A stretch of 64,000 nucleotides of DNA from Lachnospiraceae bacterium (lineage in GTDB: Bacteria; Bacillota; Clostridia; Lachnospirales; Lachnospiraceae): positions 1 through 64,000 of the forward strand of contig JAFRLH010000077.1 in NCBI GenBank assembly GCA_017431345.1, given 5' to 3'. The notes under the pieces are model-generated. The model did not search any database. It had not been told where the DNA came from and was given only the letters and a program-made list of their open reading frames with translations. The position numbers and the translations under genes were made by a program. Position 1 is the stretch's first letter. Each line of letters begins with the position of its first letter. Below are positions 24,294 to 33,738 of this stretch, piece after piece.

Positions 24294-25772
24294 ATGAATA
24301 TAAAATATGATCTTGTAATTATCGGCGCCGGACCGGCAGGTTATGAAGCTGCTGCCAGAGCGGCAGCTTACGGCATGAAGACGGCGCTGATCGAGGAAAA
24401 GGAACTTGGCGGTACCTGCCTGAACAGAGGCTGCATCCCCACGAAGGCGATGCTCCATACAACAGAGCTGATGAATGAATGCAGACAGCAGATGGAGGAG
24501 GGCATCTTTGATGCCCCTCCCGTCTGTGACTTCCGGAAGCTGGCTGAAAGAAGGCAGAAAGTCGTTGATACGCTGAGATCCCAGGTGGAAGATCTGCTGA
24601 AACGCGGGAAAGTGGATGTGATCGCCGGCAGGGGACGGATCACAGCGCCTGGCATGGTCGAGGTAACAGCCGGCCGAAAAGCATCTGACGGCCGGAAAGC
24701 ATCGGACGGCTGGAACGACGCGGCAAATACGGGGGGATCTGTCCGGATGCAAGGCGAAGCACAGGCTGCACAGCAGACGGGAGATGGAGAGAAGACAGTT
24801 CTTTGTGCCGGAAATATCCTGATCGCGGCAGGCTCTTCTTCGGCAAAACTGCCTGTCCCCGGCGCGGATCTGCCCGGGGTGATCGACAGCGACGGCGTGT
24901 TTGCGCTGACTGAGATCCCGGAAGAGCTGGTGATCGTCGGCGGCGGCGTGATCGGCGTGGAGATCGCTTCGGTGTTCAGCACGCTCGGAAGCAAAGTGAC
25001 GATCATTGAAATGCTTCCGCGCATCCTCCCGAATATGGACAGGGAACTGGGACAGAATCTTGCATTGATCCTGAAGAAACAGGGCGTGGAGATCCATGCA
25101 AAAGCAGGATTGAAGCGGATCGATAAAGCGGATCACGGGAAACTGACATGTGTCTATGAAGAAAAAGGAAAAGAATGCGCTGCTTCAGCGGATAAAGTAT
25201 TGATCGCGACCGGCCGCAGGGCGAATGTGTCCGGGATCGCGGATGATTCGCTGGGCCTGAAGATCGACAGAGGGATCGTGACGGATGAGCATGGTTTCAC
25301 CGGTGTGCCCGGCATATGGGCTGCCGGCGATGTTACCGCCGGCTCTCCGCTGCTGGCACATTATGCCTCTGCAGCGGCATGCGCTGTCATCGACCGCATC
25401 GCAGGGAAAGAAAGCAGCACAGATCTGAAACTGGTCCCGGCCTGCATCTACACTTCGCCGGAGATCGCCTGTGTCGGCATGACGGAAGAGGCTGCAAAAG
25501 CCGCCGAAATCAGGGTGAAGACAAAGAAAGCCGTGATGCACGGGAATGCCAGAACGGTCATTTCCGGCGCGGGAAGAAGCTTTATGAAGGTGGTCTTTGA
25601 AGAAGAGACGGGCGTGATCCTGGGCGCGCAGCTTATGTGCAGCCGCGCATCGGATATGATCGATGAGTTCACGCTGGCAGTGGAGAAGCAACTCACGCTG
25701 AAGGAGATGGGCTGCATTATCCGGCCGCATCCGTCTTTTGTGGAGGCAGCGGGAGATCTTTTCCGCCTGTAA
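24294..25772 (+). CDS. lpd: Dihydrolipoyl dehydrogenase (glycine cleavage L protein)
   Basis: A 492-residue FAD disulfide oxidoreductase that reoxidises dihydrolipoyl GcvH with NAD+. The N-terminal FAD motif is IIGAGPAGYEAAARA, the redox disulfide is GGTCLNRGCIPTKA, the NAD motif is VIVGGGVIGVEIASV, and the C-terminal catalytic His-Glu region reads IIRPHPSFVEA. An insertion at about residues 123-162 is unusual: it is low-complexity and starts with the tandem duplication GRKASDGRKASDG. It falls in the FAD-domain region before AGNILIAAGS, so it is probably a surface loop. The ribosome binding site is weak. Confidence 0.93.
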   Translation: MNIKYDLVIIGAGPAGYEAAARAAAYGMKTALIEEKELGGTCLNRGCIPTKAMLHTTELMNECRQQMEEGIFDAPPVCDFRKLAERRQKVVDTLRSQVEDLLKRGKVDVIAGRGRITAPGMVEVTAGRKASDGRKASDGWNDAANTGGSVRMQGEAQAAQQTGDGEKTVLCAGNILIAAGSSSAKLPVPGADLPGVIDSDGVFALTEIPEELVIVGGGVIGVEIASVFSTLGSKVTIIEMLPRILPNMDRELGQNLALILKKQGVEIHAKAGLKRIDKADHGKLTCVYEEKGKECAASADKVLIATGRRANVSGIADDSLGLKIDRGIVTDEHGFTGVPGIWAAGDVTAGSPLLAHYASAAACAVIDRIAGKESSTDLKLVPACIYTSPEIACVGMTEEAAKAAEIRVKTKKAVMHGNARTVISGAGRSFMKVVFEEETGVILGAQLMCSRASDMIDEFTLAVEKQLTLKEMGCIIRPHPSFVEAAGDLFRL

Positions 25773-25871
25773 CCCGGAAGACATACACTTGTTATCCTGA
25801 CACAGGCAAAACCGGGAAGGGACCTTCCCGTAACGCGTACAGTTTTACGGACAGCAGAAAAGGATGATATC

Positions 25872-26804
25872 ATGATCAGAATCTATGAGACAGACTGCAA
25901 AGATCCATACAGGAATCTGGCCGCGGAAGAACTTTTCATGGAATCGGATCCTGCGGATATCGTCCTTTTTCTGTGGCAGAATGAGAACACGATCGTGATC
26001 GGCAGGAACCAGGACGCCTGGGCGGAATGCAGGGTGCAGGAGTTCCTGGCGGATGGCGGCCGGATCGCAAGACGCAAAAGCGGAGGAGGTGCGGTCTATC
26101 ACGATACCGGGAATCTGAACTTTTCCTTCGTTGCTGCCGATGAGAATTATAATGTCCGCAGACAGCTGGGCGTGATCGCAGAGGCCGTCTCTGCATTCGG
26201 CATTCCCGCGGAGATTTCCGGCAGGAATGATCTGACTGTTTCCGGAAGAAAATTCTCGGGAAATGCTTTTTATGACAACAAGCGGATGAAGCTCCATCAC
26301 GGAACGATCCTTATTGATACGGATCCGGGGAAGATCGCAGCATATCTCACACCGAATGAGAGAAAACTGGCAAAACGGGGCGTGAAAAGTGTCGGCGCAC
26401 GGGTCGTTTGCCTGAAAGAACTGTGTCCGGAAGTCACTGTGGATGACATGAAGACTGCTGTAAAAGAAGCCTTCCTGAGTGAATACAGTCCGGAAGGCAG
26501 CATGCAGACGATCTGCCTCAGCGCGGAGCGGAGCTTTTTTTCAGAAACCGGGATAATTGAGAGGAAAGCCGAAGAATACGCGGATCCCGCCTGGATCTTC
26601 GGAACAGGGAGAGGATTCGATAGCCGGATGGAATTCGGGACCGGAGACAGCACTTTCACAGTGCATTATAAAGAGGAAGATGGTATAATTACAGATGCTG
26701 TTGTTTATACTGATTCCATGGACTGGAATGCTGCCGCAAAACTTCGCAGGCAGCTCATCGGCAGTCCGGCAGGTAAGGAGAACCAATGGATAAAAGGATC
26801 CTGA
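25872..26804 (+). CDS. lplA: Lipoate-protein ligase
   Basis: A 310-residue ligase that attaches lipoate to GcvH, probably using scavenged lipoate and ATP. The family motifs are RRKSGGGAVYHDTGNLNF (the glycine-rich lipoyl-AMP loop), SGRNDLTVSGRKFSGNA and HHGTILIDTD. A C-terminal accessory domain is present (about residues 240-310). AAAAGGA lies before the ATG. Its place at the end of the gcv operon makes GcvH the expected target. Confidence 0.92.
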   Translation: MIRIYETDCKDPYRNLAAEELFMESDPADIVLFLWQNENTIVIGRNQDAWAECRVQEFLADGGRIARRKSGGGAVYHDTGNLNFSFVAADENYNVRRQLGVIAEAVSAFGIPAEISGRNDLTVSGRKFSGNAFYDNKRMKLHHGTILIDTDPGKIAAYLTPNERKLAKRGVKSVGARVVCLKELCPEVTVDDMKTAVKEAFLSEYSPEGSMQTICLSAERSFFSETGIIERKAEEYADPAWIFGTGRGFDSRMEFGTGDSTFTVHYKEEDGIITDAVVYTDSMDWNAAAKLRRQLIGSPAGKENQWIKGS

Positions 26805-27784
26805 TATTGAATACCGGGGGCACGCTTGCCTCGGTAGCGTCTGAAACAGGTCTGAAACCCGGCCTGAAAAAGGAAGATGTTCTGGAAGAGCTTTCGACGG
26901 TCAGCAAGGGAATCGAACTGACTGCGGAGGATTTTTCGTCTGTCGATTCGGCGAATTTTTCACCCGAACACTGGGCAGCGCTGGCTGAAAGGATCGCGCA
27001 TGCGCGCAGGGAGTACAGCGGGATCGTCGTGATCCACGGTACAGATACGCTTGCCTATACTTCATCCATGCTTTCCTTTATGCTGCTCAATATCGATATC
27101 CCCGTGGTGATCACGGGATCCCAGCTCAATCTGACACACCCGGTCGCGGATGCGCTGGAGAACTGCAGGCTGGCATTTCATATGGCCGCATCGGGATATC
27201 CTGGCGTTTTTGTGGCTTTCAACCGGCGGATCATCCTCGGCTGCCGCGCCTCCAAAGTCAGATCGCTGTCCTTCGATGCGTTTGAGAGCATCAATTTCCC
27301 GCAGATCGGGACTGTCAGCTCGCTTGGGCTGTCCATCGACAGCCGGCTGCTGCCGGAGCGGAAGGATATCTTCTCACTGCGGAATACATGCTGTGATCAG
27401 GTGCGGCTGATCAAGCTTTATCCCGGCATTAAGACAGATGTGTTTGAGGAAGCTGAACGGGCGGGCTGCCGCGGGATCTATATCGAAGCCTTCGGGCTGG
27501 GAGGCATCCCGTTCCTCGGAAATGATATCTCCGGGAAGATCCGCGAACTGGTTTCGAAGGGCATCACGGTCCTGGTCGGGACGCAGTGCCGGTATGAGGG
27601 AAGCAACCTGAATGTATATGAAACGGGCATGAGGGCGAAAGCTGCCGGCGTGACGGAAAGCTTCGATATGACGACAGAGGCGGCGGTCACGAAACTGATG
27701 TGGGTGCTGGGGCAGACGGAGGATCCGGAACGTGTCCGGGAGTATTTCTCCGTGAGCCTGTGCCGGGAAGTGACGATCGCGTAA
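26786..27784 (+). CDS. ansA: L-asparaginase, type I
   Basis: A 332-residue cytoplasmic-type asparaginase that hydrolyses asparagine to aspartate and ammonia. The catalytic threonine motifs are ILNTGGTLAS at the N-terminus and VIHGTDTLAYT at about residue 87. No signal peptide is seen, which fits type I. It overlaps the end of lplA by 19 bases with GTAAGGAG ahead, so it reads from the same transcript. Intrinsic terminators follow. Confidence 0.92.
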   Translation: MDKRILILNTGGTLASVASETGLKPGLKKEDVLEELSTVSKGIELTAEDFSSVDSANFSPEHWAALAERIAHARREYSGIVVIHGTDTLAYTSSMLSFMLLNIDIPVVITGSQLNLTHPVADALENCRLAFHMAASGYPGVFVAFNRRIILGCRASKVRSLSFDAFESINFPQIGTVSSLGLSIDSRLLPERKDIFSLRNTCCDQVRLIKLYPGIKTDVFEEAERAGCRGIYIEAFGLGGIPFLGNDISGKIRELVSKGITVLVGTQCRYEGSNLNVYETGMRAKAAGVTESFDMTTEAAVTKLMWVLGQTEDPERVREYFSVSLCREVTIA

Positions 27785-27792
27785 GAATTGAT

Positions 27793-27823
27793 GGAGCCGG
27801 AGACAGTTCTCCGGCTCCTTTTT
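27793..27823 (+). terminator. Terminator of the gcv-ansA operon
   Basis: GGAGCCGGAGA, CAGT and TCTCCGGCTCC form a perfect 11-bp hairpin followed by T5, starting 8 bp after the ansA stop. Confidence 0.92.
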
Positions 27824-27830
27824 ACTGCAT

Positions 27831-27890
27831 AAAACAGGGACAGGTCCCTCTTCACTGTTAAAACATGAAGAGAGACCTGTCCCTGTTTTT
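27831..27890. terminator. Bidirectional GGGACAGGTC hairpin
   Basis: AAAACAGGGACAGGTC with CTCTTCA on the left arm pairs with TGAAGAG and GACCTGTCCCTGTTTTT on the right arm, about 24 bp with one mismatch. It lies between the convergent ansA and DUF362 genes and has an A-run and a T-run at its ends, so it can end transcripts from both. It belongs to the same style of hairpins as those at 33676 and 45437. Confidence 0.8.
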
Positions 27891-27905
27891 GCCCTTTCAT
27901 ACGGA

Positions 27906-28799
27906 TTATACTTCAGTCAGTTCATATTCCCGGCTGCCGAATCCCAGTTCTGCAGCGGCTTCGATCGTATGAATTCCGTGCCGGGATTCCACGCGCTCGA
28001 TGAAATGCTTCTGCCCCGGGTCATCCGTCGCAGCATAGATCAGATCCATGCACGCCTGATCGATCGCCACAGGATCTGTCGAAGCAAGGATTCCGATATC
28101 CTTCATGCAGGGATCTTCCGCTACAGCGCAGCAGTCGCAGTCAACGGACAGGTTCTTCATGACATTGATATATACGATCTTTCCTTCGAAATGCTTGTGC
28201 ACAACAGAAGCGGCGTCTGCCATAGCTTCGCAGAAATGATCCTGCTCCGCATGCTTTTTCCAGGTATCGATATTGCTGTCCGTCACGCCGCCCGAATGGA
28301 TGAGCGCTTTGCCTTTGGCGGAAGCGCATCCGATCGAGAGCTGCTTGAGTGCGCCGCCGTAGCCGCCCTGCGGATGTCCCTTAAAGTGTGCGAGCACCAG
28401 CATCGAATCATAATGCAGGATATTTTTTCCGAGATGATCCTCTTTCAGGATCTTCCCATCCGGGATCTCCCAGACCACATCCGGACCTTCCGCGTCCATC
28501 AGATCCACATGAAAATACCGGTTCCAGCCGTGATACTCAATGAGCTTCAGGTGTGATTCTGTATGGTCGCGCACGCCGGTGTATGCATCGCCATAGGCAG
28601 TGTTGCATTCCACGACAGTGCCGTCCACGGCTTCGATCATCGGCTTCCAGAAGGAAGGACGAAGGAAATTCTGATTGCCTTTTTCGCCGGAATGAACTTT
28701 TACGGCGACCTTCCCGGGAAGGCTGACGCCAAGAATTTTATACATTTCCAGCACTTTTTCAGGTGATATTTCTTTTGAGAAAAGAACTTTTGAACGCAT
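27906..28799 (-). CDS. DUF362-type protein
   Basis: A 297-residue soluble protein resembling the DUF362 family, often annotated as Fe-S proteins. Here no classical CxxCxxCxxxCP ferredoxin motif is seen; only scattered cysteines occur (DCDCCAVAEDPCMKD at about residues 220-235). The segments KVHSGEKGNQNFLRP, AHFKGHPQGGYGGALKQLSIGCAS and STDPVAIDQACMDLI are typical of the family. AAGGGGGA precedes the ATG. It is divergent from the glycyl-radical activase, and a functional link to it is only suggested by proximity. Confidence 0.75.
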   Translation of the reverse strand: MRSKVLFSKEISPEKVLEMYKILGVSLPGKVAVKVHSGEKGNQNFLRPSFWKPMIEAVDGTVVECNTAYGDAYTGVRDHTESHLKLIEYHGWNRYFHVDLMDAEGPDVVWEIPDGKILKEDHLGKNILHYDSMLVLAHFKGHPQGGYGGALKQLSIGCASAKGKALIHSGGVTDSNIDTWKKHAEQDHFCEAMADAASVVHKHFEGKIVYINVMKNLSVDCDCCAVAEDPCMKDIGILASTDPVAIDQACMDLIYAATDDPGQKHFIERVESRHGIHTIEAAAELGFGSREYELTEV

Positions 28800-29060
28800 G
28801 CTGATTCCCCCTTTTATATTTATCTGTGAAATATTGTATCATTTTCCGCTCCGCGTGTAAACGAAAAATGATTTGTGCATCCATCAATACTTTTCCTGTT
28901 TTTATGGATTGATGCTGCACTGATGGAGTCAATTTAAGCACCGGCTGATGAATTGTCTCTGCTCATATCAAAAACACAAAGAGAATAGCATGCATATGAT
29001 TCAATTAGTCGTTTATTTATGATAAAATAACAGACAGATTTTTACGGCGGAGGCGGTGTT

Positions 29061-29972
29061 GTGAAAGTACCTCTTGTTCTTGAACTGAAAGGAAATTCCC
29101 TGGACGATGGTCCCGGCATCCGGACGGCAGTCTTTTTCAAAGGCTGTCCCATGCGCTGCATCTGGTGTCATAATCCGGAGAGCAAGAAGGCGGAACCGGA
29201 GCTTTCCGTTTCCACGGATGACTGCATCGGCTGCGGGACATGCGAAAAGGCGTGTCCTGAGGGCGCAGCGTCTCCGCGTAATCCCGGGATTGTGGACCGG
29301 CAGAAATGTGTCCGCTGTTTTACCTGCACGGGAAGCTGTCCGCCGAAAGCGCTGCAGCAAGTCGGTACAGAAATGAGTGTGGAAGAAATCGTCGGAAAGT
29401 GCATAAAAGACAAACCGTTTTACGATGTTTCCGGCGGCGGCGTCACGCTGACAGGCGGGGAAGCGACGATGTTCCCGGAGTGGGCAGGCATGCTGGCACG
29501 GAGACTTTCGGAAGAAGGGATCCGGGTGCATCTGGAGACCTGCGGCCTGTTCCGGTATGAAAGCGTGAAAGAGCATCTGCTGCCGTATCTATCCGGAATC
29601 TATATGGATGTGAAGATCCTGGATCCGGAAGTACATAAAAGATACTGCGGTGTACCGAACGATATTGTACTGGCGAACCTGCGCAGACTGTACCGGGACG
29701 CGGAGGTGATGGGATTTTCTTTCCTGCCGCGTACGCCGCTGATCCCCGGGATCACGGATACGGATGAGAATCTCGAGGCGATCGCGGCGCTATACAAGGA
29801 GATCGGGATAACGAAGACCGAGCTGCTGCCGTACAATCCCACATGGTATAAGAAGACTGCTAAACTGGGGCAGAAGAAGGACAAGGCGCTGGAAGGACTC
29901 GATCACTGGCAGTCAAAGGAGAAGGTGGAGCACTGTAAGGGGATATTTAAGAAGCTGGGAATCGAGTGCTGA
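29061..29972 (+). CDS. Glycyl radical enzyme activase (radical SAM)
   Basis: A 303-residue radical SAM protein that generates the glycyl radical on its partner enzyme. The SAM cluster motif is GCPMRCIWCHNPE (CxxxCxxC), and the N-terminal DGPGIRTAVFFKGC is diagnostic of PFL-activating-type proteins. A two-cluster ferredoxin insert follows (CIGCGTCEKACPEG and CVRCFTCTGSCPPKAL), as in activases of non-PFL glycyl radical enzymes such as arylacetate decarboxylases, CutC and dehydratases. It starts with GTG behind GGCGGAGGCGG. The partner enzyme begins 725 bp downstream after a repeat-filled gap. Confidence 0.93.
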   Translation: MKVPLVLELKGNSLDDGPGIRTAVFFKGCPMRCIWCHNPESKKAEPELSVSTDDCIGCGTCEKACPEGAASPRNPGIVDRQKCVRCFTCTGSCPPKALQQVGTEMSVEEIVGKCIKDKPFYDVSGGGVTLTGGEATMFPEWAGMLARRLSEEGIRVHLETCGLFRYESVKEHLLPYLSGIYMDVKILDPEVHKRYCGVPNDIVLANLRRLYRDAEVMGFSFLPRTPLIPGITDTDENLEAIAALYKEIGITKTELLPYNPTWYKKTAKLGQKKDKALEGLDHWQSKEKVEHCKGIFKKLGIEC

Positions 29973-30009
29973 ATGGATATCCTTTCTTGTGCAAGAGCGG
30001 CAGGTGATA

Positions 30010-30219
30010 GCAGGTTTATGATCTGAGACCGTGTATAAGCAGTACAAGATTGCAGTTTTGCGGTCTGGACCTGTGCATAAGCAGTGCATGATTGCAGTTT
30101 TGCGGTCTGAGCCTGTGCATGAACAGTACTCGATTGCAGGTTTATGGTCTGTGACCGTGCATGGATGGAGTCTGATTACTATTTTATGGTCTTTACTCGC
30201 ATAACGATTGTCAAAAATC
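30010..30219 (+). repeat. 42-bp tandem array, forward block
   Basis: Five units start at 30010, 30052, 30094, 30136 and 30178, an exact 42-bp period. The units share GCAGTTTTGCGGTCTG or its variant GCAGGTTTATGGTCTG, with CTGTGCAT downstream. The last unit is degenerate. The element TTTATGGTCT followed by GTGC recurs on the opposite strand in the block at 30284-30577, so the two blocks face each other. Confidence 0.85.
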
Positions 30220-30283
30220 TACGTTTTTATGATTCCAAAATCATAATATTGCGCTTATTCAAGAAAAAATCTAATCTGGTACG

Positions 30284-30577
30284 GACCATAAAAAGAGAGA
30301 AAAGAATAATTCGTGCACGACTTGAGACCATAAATTAGAAAAAGAGAAGAGTAGGTGCACGACTCGAGATCAAAAAGAAGAGGAAGCAAGAAGCTTTTGC
30401 ACGGTCTAAGACCATAAAGTAAGAAATACAGGGAACCGGTGCACAGCATGAAACCAAAAAGCAGGATAAATAAGAGCCAAGTGAACGCTCCCAGACCATA
30501 AAGTAAGAAATGCAGAGAGTTGATGCACAGCATCAACCACCCATGGACAGATCTGATCTGGCATACAGCTATTAGAT
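30284..30577 (-). repeat. 42-bp tandem array, inverted block
   Basis: Seven units with the core GACCATAAA or its variants start at 30284, 30326, 30368, 30410, 30452, 30494 and about 30536, again exactly 42 bp apart. Read on the minus strand, the core is TTTATGGTCT, as in the forward block. The minus strand stays open through the array (30255-30641), giving 14-residue hydrophobic repeats such as FLLYGLRPC, but a gene here is doubtful. A 64-bp AT-rich stretch (30220-30283) separates the blocks. Confidence 0.8.
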
Positions 30578-30697
30578 TAGATGTGAGCAAGAAGCAATGA
30601 AAAAGAATTGAAAAAAGCATTGAATAGCAATGATAAAGCATTGAATAGTATTGAAAAACATTGACTATAAAACCTTAACAATCGGGAGGTAGAAGCA

Positions 30698-33667
30698 ATG
30701 ATGGAGAATATGAAGGAACAGCTTACCGGCGCAGCCGCCGACCGGCTCGCAAACACAGTCCTGCATTATTTTGCTTTCGAGTTCTCCAATGTGAAAAAGA
30801 ACCGCAGATATCTGAAGACACGCGACGGCTGGAACAATTTTTCGATCGGCCTCACGACGGAGGACGGCGCCGTCGCGCAAAGCATCTGGTTCAAGGACGG
30901 AAAAGCGAAGGTGAAGAGCAGCATAGACGGCGTGGATACGCTCCTGACGCTGCAGGACACCGGCGTCCTCGCGCAGCTTGCCACCTTGCCGCCGAATGAG
31001 GTGCTCAATCTTATGCTGCGGAACAAGATGAGCAGCACCGGCAACATGAGCAATCTGGAATTCTTCAATCTCCTGATCTCGGTGCTCATGAAAAACAAGC
31101 AGATCAAGCAGATGCAGGCACAGAAAGAGGAGCGCGCCGAGACCGGCAAGGCGATGGTCGATGATCCGGAGGCTGCAAAGCGCGAACGTCCGGCGAAAGA
31201 ATATCTCCGGGCAGCGTCCGTTGATCCCGGCGTGAAATATCTCACGGAGGATCCTTACCTCAGCACATACACGCTGGATGATTATCCGAGACTGAAGAAA
31301 TTCCTGGACACGCATCTGACGGCAAAGCCCGCTGTGTGCGTGGAACGCGCCCAGCTGCTCACGAATTTCTTCCGCCAGAAAGGATTTGAGACAAAAGAAG
31401 ACGGCACCCCCTGGGTTCCCGAAGTCCGGCAGGGGCTGGCTTTTCGTTATCTTATGACAAAGAAACAGCCCATCATCCGGAAAAATGATCTGCTTGCCGG
31501 GACCACGACCACAAAGGAAATCGGCGTGCCGGTCTATCCGGACGGTGTCGGCGTCCTGCTGTGGGGAGAGCTGCTGACGGTCAGCGAGAGAATGCTGCAG
31601 CCGTACGAACCGCTCTCGGAAAAAGAAATCAAAGCGCTGAATTCCGACATTTTCCCGTTCTGGTCACACAGGAATTTCAGGGAATATGTCAGGGAAAAAT
31701 ACAATGAGCCGATCGGACAGCAGCTGGATGAGCGCTGGGCTGCCTGCTTCCTGTGGAAAACGGTCGCGCTCAGCCATACGATCCTGGACTATCCGAAGCT
31801 GCTGAAACTTGGCCTGCAGGGCATCATCAAAGAGATCCGGCAGGAGATGGCAGATGATCCGGGCCTGACGGAAGAAAAGAAAGAATACCTGGAGGCGATG
31901 ATCGAGTGCTATAAAGGCATGATCACTTATGCGCGTCATCTTGCCGCCCAGGCGCGGAAAGAAGCGGAAGAAGAGACCGATCCGAAACGGAAAGCGGAAC
32001 TGCAGGTGATCGCGGATGCGGTCGCGCATTCCCCGGAATATCCCGCCCGGAATATGGATGAAGCCGTCCACGCGATCTGGGTGCACTGGATCGGCGTCCA
32101 CATGGAAAGCACGAACGCGGGATTCTCGCTCGGCCGCATGGACCAGTGGCTGCAGCCGTTTTTCGAGGCAGACATGGCGAAGCTGGAAACGAAGGAAGAA
32201 CGTGACGCCTACATTTCCCATGTGCTCGAGCTGCTCGGCTGCTTCTACCTCCGCTGCCAGGACCATGTGCCGCTGGTGCCCGATATCGGAAACTATCTGT
32301 TCGGCGGAAGTTCCTCGGATCAGGCGATCACGCTTGGCGGGATCACCCCGGAAGGCGAAGACGCTGTCAATGACATGACATACGTTTTCCTGAAAGTGAC
32401 AGAAATGCTGGGAATGCGGGATCCGAATGTCAATGCCCGTTATAACGCGAAGAAGAACAGCCTGACTTATCTGCGCAGGCTCTGCGAAGTGAATGTGCAT
32501 ACGACATCCACGCCGTCGAGCCACAATGATGAAGTCGTCATGGCTTCGCTGGCTGAGCATCATTATGCACCGGAAGATCTCCGCGACTGGTCTGCGACCG
32601 GCTGCGTTGAGCCTACGATTTCCGGAAAACATATCGGCCATACGAACTGCATGATGTTCAACATGGTCGCTGCGCTGGAGATGGCGATGTACAACGGGTA
32701 CCATCCACTGATGCGCTGGGATGTCGGTCCGAAGACCGGTGAAGTGGAGAGCTTTGAGACCTTCGACCAGTTCCGGGAAGCGTTCTTCAAACAGCTGGCC
32801 TTCCTGGCGGATGCGACGTGTGAATACAACAATTATCTGGGAGAAGCGCATGCCGTGCTGCGGCCGACGCCGCTCATGAGCGCAATGGTGGATGACTGTA
32901 TCAAAAAGGGCGTCGATGTCACCAAAGGCGGTGCAAAATACAATTCTTCCGGCACGGCCTGCATCGGGCTGGCGGATATCGTGGATTCCCTGATGGCAAT
33001 CAAGCATCTGGTCTATGATACGAAACGGTTCACATTCCGTGAACTTGTCGAAGCAGTGAAGAACAATTTCGAAGGAAACGAAGCGATGCGGAGCATTATT
33101 CTGACGGAAGTTCCGCGATTCGGATCCGGCAGCGATGAGGCCGTTGAAGTGGCTAATTCCGTTACGAAATTCATGAAAGATTGCTTCTGGTCGCATCTTA
33201 ATTTCCGCGGCGGGCATTACACAACGGGATTCTGGTCGATGTCGAACCATGTGGCGTTCGGATCGCTGACCGGTGCGCTGCCTTCAGGCCGTCTGGCGTA
33301 CCAGCCGTTCACGCCGGGACTGACGCCGGAAGCCAACGCTTCGAAGAGTTTGCTTGACAACATTCGGGATGTAACAAGGCTTGATCCGCTCAGCATGAAC
33401 AACAACATTGCGTTCAATGTCAAGGTGAATCCGTCGCCGAAGGATACGCATGCGGAGACGGTCGAGCACGTGAAGAACTATGCACAGCTCGGCGGCATGC
33501 AGATGCAGTTCAATGTCGTTTCCTCGGAAACGATGCGCGCGGCGATGGCAAATCCGGAAGAATACAAGGATCTGATGGTCAGAATTTCGGGATACAATGC
33601 CTATTTTACACAGCTGAACAGGGAGCTTCAGCTGGAGCTGGTGAACAGGGCGGATTACGGATTGTGA
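30698..33667 (+). CDS. Glycyl radical enzyme with SCP2-like N-terminal extension
   Basis: A 989-residue enzyme, about 170 residues longer than usual. The C-terminal glycyl radical motif is VRISGYNAYF with Gly965 as radical site; the active-site loop is SATGCVEPT with Cys636 and Glu638. This C-x-E arrangement occurs in dehydratases, C-N/C-S lyases and arylacetate decarboxylases, not in pyruvate formate-lyase (Cys-Cys). Residues about 45-132 (FSIGLTTEDGAVAQSIWF, then TLLTLQDTGVLAQL and a closing helix) resemble an SCP2 sterol-carrier-like lipid-binding fold. A charged linker (133-175) joins it to the PFL-like core from about residue 190. GGGAGG precedes the ATG. The activase is upstream. Substrate unknown. 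The SCP2 assignment is by eye. Confidence 0.85.
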   Translation: MMENMKEQLTGAAADRLANTVLHYFAFEFSNVKKNRRYLKTRDGWNNFSIGLTTEDGAVAQSIWFKDGKAKVKSSIDGVDTLLTLQDTGVLAQLATLPPNEVLNLMLRNKMSSTGNMSNLEFFNLLISVLMKNKQIKQMQAQKEERAETGKAMVDDPEAAKRERPAKEYLRAASVDPGVKYLTEDPYLSTYTLDDYPRLKKFLDTHLTAKPAVCVERAQLLTNFFRQKGFETKEDGTPWVPEVRQGLAFRYLMTKKQPIIRKNDLLAGTTTTKEIGVPVYPDGVGVLLWGELLTVSERMLQPYEPLSEKEIKALNSDIFPFWSHRNFREYVREKYNEPIGQQLDERWAACFLWKTVALSHTILDYPKLLKLGLQGIIKEIRQEMADDPGLTEEKKEYLEAMIECYKGMITYARHLAAQARKEAEEETDPKRKAELQVIADAVAHSPEYPARNMDEAVHAIWVHWIGVHMESTNAGFSLGRMDQWLQPFFEADMAKLETKEERDAYISHVLELLGCFYLRCQDHVPLVPDIGNYLFGGSSSDQAITLGGITPEGEDAVNDMTYVFLKVTEMLGMRDPNVNARYNAKKNSLTYLRRLCEVNVHTTSTPSSHNDEVVMASLAEHHYAPEDLRDWSATGCVEPTISGKHIGHTNCMMFNMVAALEMAMYNGYHPLMRWDVGPKTGEVESFETFDQFREAFFKQLAFLADATCEYNNYLGEAHAVLRPTPLMSAMVDDCIKKGVDVTKGGAKYNSSGTACIGLADIVDSLMAIKHLVYDTKRFTFRELVEAVKNNFEGNEAMRSIILTEVPRFGSGSDEAVEVANSVTKFMKDCFWSHLNFRGGHYTTGFWSMSNHVAFGSLTGALPSGRLAYQPFTPGLTPEANASKSLLDNIRDVTRLDPLSMNNNIAFNVKVNPSPKDTHAETVEHVKNYAQLGGMQMQFNVVSSETMRAAMANPEEYKDLMVRISGYNAYFTQLNRELQLELVNRADYGL

Positions 33668-33675
33668 TCATGACT

Positions 33676-33724
33676 GGCAGGGGACGGTTTTCTGAGCGTG
33701 TGAGCCGGAGAACCGTCCCCTGGC
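33676..33724. repeat. GGGGACGGTT hairpin after the glycyl radical enzyme
   Basis: GGCAGGGGACGGTTTTC pairs with GAGAACCGTCCCCTGGC (15 of 17). A second nested dyad, GTGAGCC (33700-33706) with GGCTCAC (33722-33728), overlaps its right arm, so two structures can form in alternation. The right arm shares GCCGGAGAACCGTCCCCTG with the metH coding region near 41758. Confidence 0.75.
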
Positions 33725-33738
33725 TCACCGCGGCTCCC

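Noticed and set aside
30255-30641. 128-residue hydrophobic minus-strand ORF with 14-residue repeats
   Set aside because: The open frame follows from the 42-bp period being a multiple of three. No convincing ribosome binding site or homology is seen, so it is reported as a repeat array only.
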